Assembly: GCA_002412555.1 (NCBI GenBank)
Contig: DHVH01000291.1
Coordinates: 1 to 18,650 of the forward strand
DNA: 18,650 nucleotides
DNA from: Marinilabiliaceae bacterium UBA5213
Lineage (GTDB): Bacteria; Bacteroidota; Bacteroidia; Bacteroidales; Marinilabiliaceae
Direction of reading: 5' to 3'
The notes under the pieces are model-generated. The model worked only from the letters and a program-made list of their open reading frames with translations. It did no database searches and had not been told where the DNA came from. A program made the translations under genes and the position numbers. Positions within the stretch are counted from its first letter, which is position 1, and every line of letters begins with the position of its first letter. Below, one piece after another: positions 1 to 6,432 of this stretch.

Positions 1-209
1 CATATCATGCAAATGCGGTAGGCAATCAAACCTAACCTTCTGATAGTGGCCATGTAGTCTAAGCCCTGAAGGTTCATGTACTTTTCTTGTATCTGCTCAA
101 AGAACTGATTGAACTTCCCTTGCTGGTCTGCGGTAAGGTAGAACTGCCTTGGTTCATCTGTGGGAAAAATTTTACATTCTTTGGCAAATATCGGAGGATA
201 GAGATTTAT
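1..209 (-). pseudogene. C-terminal part of a DUF3987-like mobile-element protein, 5'-truncated
   Basis: Reading the minus strand from about 209 to the window edge gives an open frame ending in ...QEKYMNLQGLDYMATIRRLG and then LIAYRICMI. This resembles the C-terminal helical part of the DUF3987 proteins common in Bacteroidota integrative and mobilisable elements. An in-frame stop (TAA on the minus strand, 210-212) lies directly upstream and no start codon precedes the conserved part, so the N-terminal bulk of the protein is missing and this is probably a remnant. The 3' end continues beyond the left edge. The point where authentic coding ends and unrelated sequence begins cannot be fixed; about 165-209 also reads as part of the plus-strand HEPN remnant. 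The family assignment is from memory of the family pattern and is only moderately secure. Confidence 0.5.
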
Positions 210-713
210 TTAACTCACTAATAAACTGGTATATTAAGGCAAATAATCAAAGTGGATATTGCGAGGGTTCGATAATTATGGCTTAAACGGCCTTGGAGTT
301 GCTCTTTAATTGGCTAAAAGTTGAAAAAAGAAATGATAAAAGGCAGAGATAGTGAAACCCTCTCAGCAGCAAATAAAATCCGCTTGCTGTTAACTTATTT
401 AAACTGCCCTACAACAATACCTGATACATTAAAAAACTTAAACAAATTTCATACTACGACAAGTGAGTTGAAAAACAAGGATGCAATTGAGACTCTTGTG
501 TGAATAAGAAACGCTATCACCCATTCAAATTATGAAAAAAGAAAAGCGGTGAAGAGTATGAATAACGATGTTATTTATGAAGCTTTGCAACTGTCACTTT
601 ACCATATTGAATATGTCACCTTATCAACACTTGAGTACATGGGGAAATTTGTAAATCGATGTTCGCTAAATTCTCACTATAGGCGAGGTGAAGAGAGAAT
701 CAAGTACCATTAG
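191..713 (+). pseudogene. Decayed HEPN-domain (Rx4H, ApeA-like C-terminal type) gene
   Basis: The plus strand reads as one protein if three lesions are ignored. The first frame, open from 137 with family-like sequence from about 190, gives ...LINWYIKANNQSGYCEGSII, then MA, a stop (TAA 284-286), then TALELLFNWLKVEK. A +1 shift in the A-rich stretch about 324-345 moves reading into the frame of the TTG at 321, giving SAANKIRLLLTYLNCPTTIP. A TGA at 501-503 falls just before IRNAITHSNYEKR, and the frame continues to ALQLSLYHIEYVTLSTLEYM and ends at TAG 711-713. RNAITH fits the HEPN ribonuclease motif Rx4H. The order (EGSII-AQTALELL, SAxxKIRxLL, RNAIxH, LYxIExVxL) is the one I know from HEPN C-terminal domains of ApeA-like defence proteins. 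The 5' half is missing and the gene abuts the DUF3987-like fragment. HEPN identity is fairly secure; membership of the ApeA family is inference. Confidence 0.66.
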
Positions 714-962
714 TTGCTTACTACAAAACTTTTGTTTTGGTAAAAAAATCAATATTACTATAAAAACCTCAATAGCATAACTGAAAAGGACAATAGAAAT
801 TAGATTTTACATTAAGAGGGGGAGTGAAAATTAAATCCGGACGAGGTGATTTTTCATATATTTAGAACTTGTTTTTTGAAAACCAAACTCCTAAATGCCT
901 ATGAGAATCACTTCCTCTACATACCAATTTTTAGTTAGCATTATGTCTGTGTCAATTATGAT

Positions 963-1403
963 TTAGTTAGTACTAAGTAATGAAATACTTGGGAATTCCT
1001 TGTTCTCTATGAACTTCAAAAAGTAATAGAGTTCACGTTTTTCCCTACTCTTAAATAAGAGGTCCCAGTTTGCGTACCGCGTTCGCTCCTCCCGCAAGAC
1101 TGAGTACATTTCATTCATTACGTTATCGTTGAATTCAACACGTTCTTTAGTTGGTAAGCTTTCGTATTCTGGTCTTCTGTGAATACAGACAATTCGAAAA
1201 ATCTCACCACCCTGTGGTACCCAAAGCACTTTGTTTTTAAGGCTTGACAAATCACCGTTGCGTTTGTCGTATATCTTCTGGCTAATCCAGAATAAATTCG
1301 AATTCTTGCGATCGCATACTAATTGGAGGATTTGTGGCTCCCATAATTCCTGTAAAAGTTTTGATTCGGTAACCGCCTTAACATACTCATTTGAAATATC
1401 CAT
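963..1403 (-). CDS. Hypothetical 146-aa protein, probable element cargo
   Basis: This intact frame starts with ATG at 1403 and is flanked by noncoding A+T-rich DNA. I do not recognise the family. The product is soluble, without signal peptide or membrane segment, rich in Trp, Glu, Arg and Lys. It has an aromatic N-terminal half (ELWEPQ at about 20-25, LFWISQKIY at about 37-45, VLWVPQGGEIFRIV at about 59-72) and a charged helical C-terminal half. The ELWEPQ opening faintly recalls small phage or mobile-element ORFs that carry a WxPQ motif, but this is not enough for an assignment. It lies between the DnaC-like gene (148 bp upstream of its start) and the HEPN remnant, in the usual cargo position of such elements. 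It could have its own promoter in 1404-1551; no clear box was found there. Confidence 0.6.
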   Translation of the reverse strand: MDISNEYVKAVTESKLLQELWEPQILQLVCDRKNSNLFWISQKIYDKRNGDLSSLKNKVLWVPQGGEIFRIVCIHRRPEYESLPTKERVEFNDNVMNEMYSVLREERTRYANWDLLFKSREKRELYYFLKFIENKEFPSISLLSTN

Positions 1404-1551
1404 CTAATTAATGTAAAGAGTTTATGTGTAATAAAAAAATGTGGTTTTAATCGATTTTTAACTTAGGGCCAAAGACCTCTTCACCTCGTTTTCTTTCAAC
1501 TCGAAATTGTGGAAACTAAGATAGAAATAATATTAACAAAATAATTGGCTG

Positions 1552-2172
1552 CTATTTCCTTTTATCCGGCGCGTCCCTTGGGAACGCGATGAGGTTGCAC
1601 ATTTCCCTGAGGCGGGAACGAACCCTGGGGCCGTAGAATTTTTCAATTTCGTCTGCAGAGAGGTTGGTGGTGAAATGGGTGAGCATATTGTTGTGAATGA
1701 AGTGGTCGTAGCGAGACAGGATGATTTCGGCCATAATGTTGCATTCCTGGCCAAAGTGTCGAAGGCTGTGCTCGGTTCCCAGGTCGTCGAAGCAGAAAGA
1801 TTTCACATAGGGTCTATGTGTGGTGTTGTGATAAGAGACGGCGGCGTAACGCCGGATGACTTCAAAGCCGGCTTTCTCGAACTCAAAAGCGATATCACGA
1901 CAGGGCTTTAAGATATGGGGAGCTTCATCTTTAACGTAAAAACGCATAAGATTCATCAATGACGACTTTCCACAACCTATGGGACCGGTAACCATCAGAC
2001 CTTTGGTCAGATCTACACCTAACTGTTGAGCTGTCGGAGCATCTTTCAACGACCAGGCTAATAGTCGCTGTATGATAAGTTGGTCCTCATTCAGAACCCG
2101 GAACAGGGGCCCGTAAATTTGGGTGCCTTTGTTTTGCAGATAATTAAAGGCCTGTTGATACAATGGGCTCAT
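1552..2172 (-). CDS. DnaC-like AAA+ ATPase (helicase-loader type)
   Basis: The 206-aa protein has the core of DnaC/IstB-type AAA+ ATPases: Walker A GPIGCGKS at residues 63-70, Walker B CFDDLG at about 127-132, a sensor-1 region ending TTN at 168-170, and the arginine box GPRVRSRLREM at 181-191. Proteins of this class load replicative helicase onto single-stranded DNA or, as IstB, assist transposases. No IS21-type istA is seen. The gene starts 18 bp after the stop of the winged-helix replication-type gene, so the two probably form one transcript and a replication module of the element. The first 60 residues lack similarity I can name and would be the partner-binding region. The start ATG at 2172 gives the expected length. 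The replication role is inferred from family and neighbour. Confidence 0.8.
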   Translation of the reverse strand: MSPLYQQAFNYLQNKGTQIYGPLFRVLNEDQLIIQRLLAWSLKDAPTAQQLGVDLTKGLMVTGPIGCGKSSLMNLMRFYVKDEAPHILKPCRDIAFEFEKAGFEVIRRYAAVSYHNTTHRPYVKSFCFDDLGTEHSLRHFGQECNIMAEIILSRYDHFIHNNMLTHFTTNLSADEIEKFYGPRVRSRLREMCNLIAFPRDAPDKRK

Positions 2173-2190
2173 GGTTTTTGATGTTGAGTT

Positions 2191-2904
2191 TTAAAGTGGA
2201 GTGTCGTAATCTTTGTCCTGCCTAAACTGGGTGGAACCCAGTTTAGGAGAACTTTCATTCTTTGCTTTTGGATTTGGCCTGTAGGAAGTACTACGGCCAT
2301 TAAATCGCTGCTGGTTGAGTATCCAGTTTCGTGCTGCAGCTTTCCAATCTTTCATTTTACTCTTCCCTCCCACCAACCAACCATTGCTTTGGTAGTAATT
2401 GAAAAATTTTTCGGCCTCTATAGGTGGAAACCCTTTTTCGCTGAAATAGATTTTAATGTGATCTTCGGATGGGGGTATGTCGAGTCCGTAACCCGACATG
2501 TCATTTTTTGCCATAGAATTCTGATTTAAAATTTCATCATTTAATTTTTCATCCCTTTGTATAAGTAAATAGTTTGTTTTGTTTATAAAAGGGCTCACTG
2601 CCAGTTCACATCCTTTATCAAAAATGAACAGGTGAATCTGGCTCCCGATGTTCCGGTTAAAAGATGGCTTGTATTGAATGTAACCGAACTGATCGAGCTG
2701 CTTCAGACATTTGGTATAGGTGTTTACCGAACCTATCCGGGACGTCTTCATTAATTCGTCGCGCACCACAATAATGGGATTCTGGAAAAAGTTCTTATTC
2801 CACCGGCGGAACAAGGCCAGATAAAGACTAATGTGGTGCGCGCTAAGGGCCAGGTTTTGGTCCATGTGGTTAAACACTGCATTGAGGTGCTTGATATAGT
2901 TCAT
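2191..2904 (-). CDS. Winged-helix replication/regulatory protein of mobile element (DnaD/DnaT-like architecture)
   Basis: The 237-aa product starts at ATG 2904, 13 bp after the stop of the excisionase-like gene. Residues about 18-95 look like a winged helix (LSAHHISLYLALFRRWNK, then SVNTYTKCLKQLDQFGYIQY, a typical recognition helix and wing). After a polar linker comes a C-terminal segment at about 158-197 (FPPIEAEKFFNYYQSNGW and MKDWKAAARNWILNQ). This segment is like the DNA-binding tail shared by phage replisome-organiser and DnaT/DnaD-like proteins. The pairing of such a protein with a DnaC-like ATPase immediately downstream is a classic replication-initiation arrangement. The last 30 residues are low-complexity and polar. 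I infer a role in replication initiation or restart of the excised element; a purely regulatory role remains possible. Confidence 0.68.
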   Translation of the reverse strand: MNYIKHLNAVFNHMDQNLALSAHHISLYLALFRRWNKNFFQNPIIVVRDELMKTSRIGSVNTYTKCLKQLDQFGYIQYKPSFNRNIGSQIHLFIFDKGCELAVSPFINKTNYLLIQRDEKLNDEILNQNSMAKNDMSGYGLDIPPSEDHIKIYFSEKGFPPIEAEKFFNYYQSNGWLVGGKSKMKDWKAAARNWILNQQRFNGRSTSYRPNPKAKNESSPKLGSTQFRQDKDYDTPL

Positions 2905-2917
2905 GCCTCATGATCTA

Positions 2918-3199
2918 CTAGCGAAAAGTGTTCTGGTATTTGTTGGCCTGTAGCATGTTTTGAATGTCGGCATAATCGTAATACATGACTCCACCGATTT
3001 TGGTGTAGGGGAGCGATCCGTTGACGCGAAGATTTTGAAGCGTACCTGGAGAGATGTTCAGTAATTTCCGAACCTCGTAAGATTTCAGCCATTTTTTGAC
3101 GGGCTGTCCGGTTTGCTCCTTCAGGAGTTGCTTGATGTCGCTGATGAGTTCACTTTTGAAGGTTTGTAAGTCCTCAACTGTAATAATTTCTGCTGCCAT
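2918..3199 (-). CDS. Excisionase-like helix-turn-helix protein (HTH_17/MerR-like fold)
   Basis: The 93-aa protein has an N-terminal helical leader (about 1-30) followed by a winged helix-turn-helix at about 37-82: KSYEVRKLLNISPGTLQNLR, then GSLPYTKIGGVMYYDYADI. This is the standard HTH_17/Xis-type pattern, in which the recognition helix precedes a wing that reads YxKIGGxxYY. Such proteins sit next to integrases in Bacteroidota elements. In CTnDOT, small Xis proteins are needed for excision and also regulate transfer genes. The gene is divergent from nothing and co-oriented with integrase and rteC; it probably heads the xis/replication transcript. A -7-like box lies upstream at 3226-3233, and the long inverted repeat at 3267-3363 sits further upstream. 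Excision function is inferred from family and context. Confidence 0.78.
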   Translation of the reverse strand: MAAEIITVEDLQTFKSELISDIKQLLKEQTGQPVKKWLKSYEVRKLLNISPGTLQNLRVNGSLPYTKIGGVMYYDYADIQNMLQANKYQNTFR

Positions 3200-3225
3200 G
3201 ATTTTGGTTTTAAGGGTTAATGGTT

Positions 3226-3233
3226 CAAAATTA
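3226..3233 (-). promoter_or_regulatory. Candidate Bacteroidota -7 box upstream of the xis-like gene
   Basis: The minus strand reads TAATTTTG, matching the TAnnTTTG -7 consensus, 27 bp upstream of the xis start codon. A TTG occurs 16 bp upstream, shorter than the usual 19-bp spacing, so the -33 match is weak and activator dependence would be plausible. Confidence 0.4.
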
Positions 3234-3266
3234 AAAAGTTACAAACGAACAATTCTTCAATACGCA

Positions 3267-3363
3267 CCCAACTTGTGGAAAAATTAATTTTGGAAGGTTT
3301 TGGGCCTAATTAATGCAAAAACCTCATTTGCAGTGGCTAAAATGACCATTTCCACAAGTTGGG
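3267..3363. repeat. Perfect 15-bp inverted repeat between rteC and xis-like genes
   Basis: The left arm is cccaacttgtggaaa (3267-3281) and the right arm tttccacaagttggg (3349-3363). They are exact reverse complements separated by 67 bp. A shorter related piece, caacttg, follows at 3366-3372. The arms lie upstream of the candidate xis promoter, where RteC-type activators act in CTnDOT. They could be operator half-sites, recombination arm sites, or part of a replication origin next to the replication genes. Confidence 0.7.
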
Positions 3364-3419
3364 GGCAACTTGGTATAAAATCAACCTAATAAAATGAGAG
3401 CCCCAACGATCAGTAGTGG

Positions 3420-4262
3420 TTATTGATTCTGCGTTTCAATCTTATTATTTAGACTTTCGCACAACTGATCGATAAATTTGGTGGTGTGATTGCGAATTTT
3501 TATTTCCAGGAATAGTCGGTAACAATCCCCCAGTTCAATTTCAAAAACTTTCTCAAACGTTTCTTTTAAATCTTTGATGCCGGCATGGCCGTGGTTGATA
3601 CATCCACTGGCTTGCAATGCATAAATAAGTTCCACAAGTGCAATTTTGGATCCGGTCCAGTGCAAATGCGGAAAGGGCTCATCCACCACAAAGGATTCGT
3701 CACCGGTTCCGTGTATGCTCTCTACTTTTTTGTTCAGATAAATAGTCAATAGATCATAAGCCAAAAGACAGGCGGCTTTATAGTCGTAACAGGTAGCAAA
3801 GTCGGGATCGGTTATTGACAAGAAAGACTCATCGAAAAGTTGGCCATCAGCCTGCCCCCGGAGAAAGTATTTATCGTCAAGAAAAGTAAAGTCATTGCTC
3901 ATGTAGTTGCAGAATTCCATATTGCTTTGAAAGAAAAGACCGATAACCCGCAGCTCATTGGCTATAAACTTTTCCTTGTCCTTTATATAGCCGAAATAAG
4001 GCAAGGCACTTTCTACTTGCTTAACCTTGGTATTGTAAATCAATTGAGAAAAAACCTTTGGTTTTATTTCCTTGAAGAAATATATCTCGTCATCCTTTTT
4101 TGAAAATCCATGCTCAATGACTATGGCTTTTAATTCTTGCAAGTTTTGAATTGTTAATGCAATAATTCTTTCAGCTCTCTTTAGTCTTGGCTCAGACCTT
4201 TTTGAAATATCAGTCAAATGGTCGAAAAACTTATCGCAATAATCACTGTAGCGGTTATTCAT
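3420..4262 (-). CDS. RteC-family regulatory protein
   Basis: The 280-aa protein carries the RteC family signature in its C-terminal half: PHLHWTGSKIALVELIYALQ (about 198-217), ASGCINHGHAGIKDL, and FEIELGDCYRLFLEIKIRN, followed by a helical tail. In the conjugative transposon CTnDOT, RteC activates the promoter of the excision genes, downstream of the RteAB two-component system. Here it lies between the integrase (174 bp upstream) and the xis-like gene (220 bp downstream), which supports the same job. The N-terminal half is helical and charged, without a membrane segment. No rteA or rteB is present in the window. Its length is close to that of family members, and the ATG start at 4262 is the only reasonable one. 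Family assignment is secure; action on the adjacent inverted repeat is inference. Confidence 0.87.
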   Translation of the reverse strand: MNNRYSDYCDKFFDHLTDISKRSEPRLKRAERIIALTIQNLQELKAIVIEHGFSKKDDEIYFFKEIKPKVFSQLIYNTKVKQVESALPYFGYIKDKEKFIANELRVIGLFFQSNMEFCNYMSNDFTFLDDKYFLRGQADGQLFDESFLSITDPDFATCYDYKAACLLAYDLLTIYLNKKVESIHGTGDESFVVDEPFPHLHWTGSKIALVELIYALQASGCINHGHAGIKDLKETFEKVFEIELGDCYRLFLEIKIRNHTTKFIDQLCESLNNKIETQNQ

Positions 4263-4436
4263 AGCACTTGAAATTAGGGTGAAAAGGCGTCAATGAGAAA
4301 TTTTATTACCCGATAGAATTCGTGTAACAACCTTTCTAACCCCAAGTTATGCATTTCAGACCAGAATAAATGATTTATCTCATACTTAAATACGATTCGA
4401 ACCTATTAGGTCTAAAATACATAATTCAACCGCAAA

Positions 4437-5699
4437 CTAAACAACCCGACTTTGATCTCTGTTCTTACCTTCTTTTTGCTGACTGAGCGTAGTTCGTAAG
4501 TTTCTCATATCCTGACTGACCTTCTGCTCCACGATTTTGGCATAGACCTGTGTCATTTGAATAGAGCTGTGGCCCAACAATTTTGAAACGGTCTCCAAAG
4601 GAACGCCATTGGTGAGGGTGACTGTTGTGGCAAAAGTGTGCCTGGCAATATGAAATGTGAGGGGCTTTTGAATATTGCACAAATCGGCTACTTCCTTCAA
4701 ATAGCTGTTTAGCTTTTGATTGGATATATTGGGAAACAGGCAGCCAATATTGAGGGCACGCGGATGGTCTTTGTAAGTATCGAGAACCTCTTGAGCCTTG
4801 GGTAAAATGGGTATACGGACGGGTTGCCTGGTCTTTTGCCGGCTGACCGATATCCAATTTTCGCCATCCATTCCTATGGAGATGTTTTCTGGTTTTAATT
4901 GCACAGCATCAATGTAGGCCAGACCGGTGTAACAGCTAAATACAAACAGGTCGCGGACATACTGCAAACGAGGAATAGAAAACGCTTTCTTCTCTATTCT
5001 TTCGAGTTCTTCAGCGGTAAGATATTCTCTGGTGGTTTTATGAAATTTCAGTTGGAAATGGGTAAAGGGATCCTTTTCGAGCCATTCCAAACGTGCACCC
5101 ATGGTAACTATTTTTCTAAATCGCTCTAAATGTTTCATTACACCGTTGTTACCCATGGGTTTTTGATGGTCAAGGGGCTTGTGTGACCGTAAAAAGTGTT
5201 CAAAATCAGTAATGAATTGATAGGAAAGATCGGCCAATGGGTAGTCTTTAGCCTTATACCGCTGATTAATATACAGCTTCAAATACTTCACGGTTGTATA
5301 GTAATTCTTCAGCGTTCCCGGAGCCAGTATTCCTTGCATGGTCTCATTGTGATAATCGACCAACTTGAGTAAGGTAGGCCGGTCTTCTGTTACTCCAAGG
5401 AATTCATTTTTCACAAGCTCAGCTGTGGGAACTTTACCTTGTAATTGAAGTTGTCGGTAACATTCGACGATCCGGGACTTTACCTGCTGCAGGTATCTGT
5501 TGAGTTGAATGATTTCGGGATTCATTCCCTTTCCCTGTTCTTTCCTAGGGTTCCAATCCTCTAGGACGATGAACTGTTTCAAGGAGAGTTCAACGCGTTT
5601 GCCATTGATGGTTACTGAAACATAAACTGGAACCTTGTCATCTTTCATCTTATTCTTACGAATAATGAACTTGATGCCGAGTGTGTTTTGTGCTTTCAT
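4437..5699 (-). CDS. Tyrosine recombinase/integrase of the element
   Basis: The 420-aa protein has the three-part architecture of Bacteroidota integrases. An N-terminal arm-binding region spans about 1-100 (KFIIRKNKMKDDKVPVYVSV), a SAM-like core-binding domain about 105-215, and the catalytic domain about 225-400. Catalytic residues seen are K289 (RQKTRQP), H350 and R353 (FHIARHTFA), H377 (LLGHSSIQMT) and the nucleophile Y386 (QVYAKI). At the box I arginine position the sequence is CYTGLAY, with Ala261 in place of Arg. IntDOT also lacks this Arg, so this is probably a lineage trait rather than inactivation. The gene is the outermost element gene, facing the tRNA-Pro/tRNA-Ser pair with its 5' end, and 17-bp direct repeats lie between it and the tRNAs. 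It would catalyse integration and excision together with the xis-like protein. Confidence 0.93.
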   Translation of the reverse strand: MKAQNTLGIKFIIRKNKMKDDKVPVYVSVTINGKRVELSLKQFIVLEDWNPRKEQGKGMNPEIIQLNRYLQQVKSRIVECYRQLQLQGKVPTAELVKNEFLGVTEDRPTLLKLVDYHNETMQGILAPGTLKNYYTTVKYLKLYINQRYKAKDYPLADLSYQFITDFEHFLRSHKPLDHQKPMGNNGVMKHLERFRKIVTMGARLEWLEKDPFTHFQLKFHKTTREYLTAEELERIEKKAFSIPRLQYVRDLFVFSCYTGLAYIDAVQLKPENISIGMDGENWISVSRQKTRQPVRIPILPKAQEVLDTYKDHPRALNIGCLFPNISNQKLNSYLKEVADLCNIQKPLTFHIARHTFATTVTLTNGVPLETVSKLLGHSSIQMTQVYAKIVEQKVSQDMRNLRTTLSQQKEGKNRDQSRVV

Positions 5700-5748
5700 G
5701 TCATTTAATTTTTGATTGTTTGAGATGATTTAATTTGCTATTGCGAAC

Positions 5749-5890
5749 AGGTCACGGTTTAGTTCGCAAAAACTCACTCAATTCAATCCAAAATCAATGA
5801 AAACCAATTTTGAGAAATCCTTATTCTATGCGGCTTTGAATTAAATTTGAGACCTAAATATAGTATTTGATTTAGGTCACGGTTTAGTTC
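5749..5890. repeat. Pair of 17-bp direct repeats upstream of the integrase
   Basis: The sequence aggtcacggtttagttc occurs at 5749-5765 and again, identically, at 5874-5890. A 9-bp inverted repeat, gacctaaat (5851-5859) with atttaggtc (5870-5878), overlaps the second copy. Position between integrase and tRNA makes these candidates for integrase/Xis arm-binding sites or attachment-site repeats. Confidence 0.7.
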
Positions 5891-5937
5891 TCATTTATTC
5901 TGATATAAACCGATTTGATTCAATTCATAAAAAACAC

Positions 5938-5971
5938 AAAAGCCTGCAAATCAAACGATTTGCAGGCTTTT
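5938..5971. terminator. Bidirectional hairpin terminator downstream of the tRNA unit
   Basis: A perfect 15-bp stem (aaaagcctgcaaatc paired with gatttgcaggctttt) encloses a 4-nt loop, with A-tracts on the left and T-tracts on the right. It lies 23 bp after the 3' end of tRNA-Pro on the minus strand, so it should end the tRNA transcript. Confidence 0.8.
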
Positions 5972-5994
5972 GATTGGGGTTGCTTCCCCTTTTG

Positions 5995-6068
5995 TCGGGG
6001 TACCAGGATTCGAACCTGGGACCCCCTGGTCCCAAACCAGGTGCGCTACCGGACTGCGCTACACCCCG
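5995..6068 (-). tRNA. tRNA-Pro (anticodon TGG)
   Basis: The minus strand folds as a 74-nt tRNA. The 7-bp acceptor stem pairs CGGGGTG with TACCCCG and has one G-T pair. The anticodon arm is CCTGG, loop TTTGGGA, CCAGG, giving anticodon TGG. The T arm holds GTTCGAATC. The discriminator base is A and CCA is not encoded. It lies 16 nt after tRNA-Ser in the same transcript. Its 3' end faces the mobile element, as expected for a tRNA used as integration target. Confidence 0.95.
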
Positions 6069-6082
6069 AAAAAAATATGATC

Positions 6083-6171
<89 letters not shown>

Positions 6172-6214
6172 AGGCTTTTTATCTAACTCACAACGCTCGT
6201 TCGAATTGCGAGTG

Positions 6215-6245
6215 CAAATGTATAAAATAGATCGACAATTGCAAA
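6215..6245 (-). promoter_or_regulatory. Promoter of the tRNA-Ser/tRNA-Pro unit
   Basis: On the minus strand a TTTG (6242-6245) is followed after 19 bp by TACATTTG (6215-6222). This fits the Bacteroidota -33 TTTG / -7 TAnnTTTG promoter with its usual spacing. Transcription would begin about 35-40 nt before the tRNA-Ser 5' end. Confidence 0.7.
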
Positions 6246-6432
6246 ACAATAATTCAAAATTTTGTGATTAATTTCATACCCCTTTCAATAACTGCATAAA
6301 GCATAGGGCATAAGGCTTCCAGACACATCGGCCATTTCGGAGAATGCGCCCTTACCCCTTGACCAATAACCAAAGAAACCTTAAATTACAGTCACAAAAA
6401 TTTTTAACCCTCATCCATTAATAACACTACGC

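Noticed and set aside
714..962. CRISPR-like or RNA gene in the A+T-rich gap beside the HEPN remnant
   Set aside because: No repeated units, tRNA-like fold or strong hairpin are visible; it appears to be decayed noncoding DNA.
1675..1911. Plus-strand frame within the DnaC-like gene
   Set aside because: It is antisense to the Walker B and sensor-1 region of an intact AAA+ gene.
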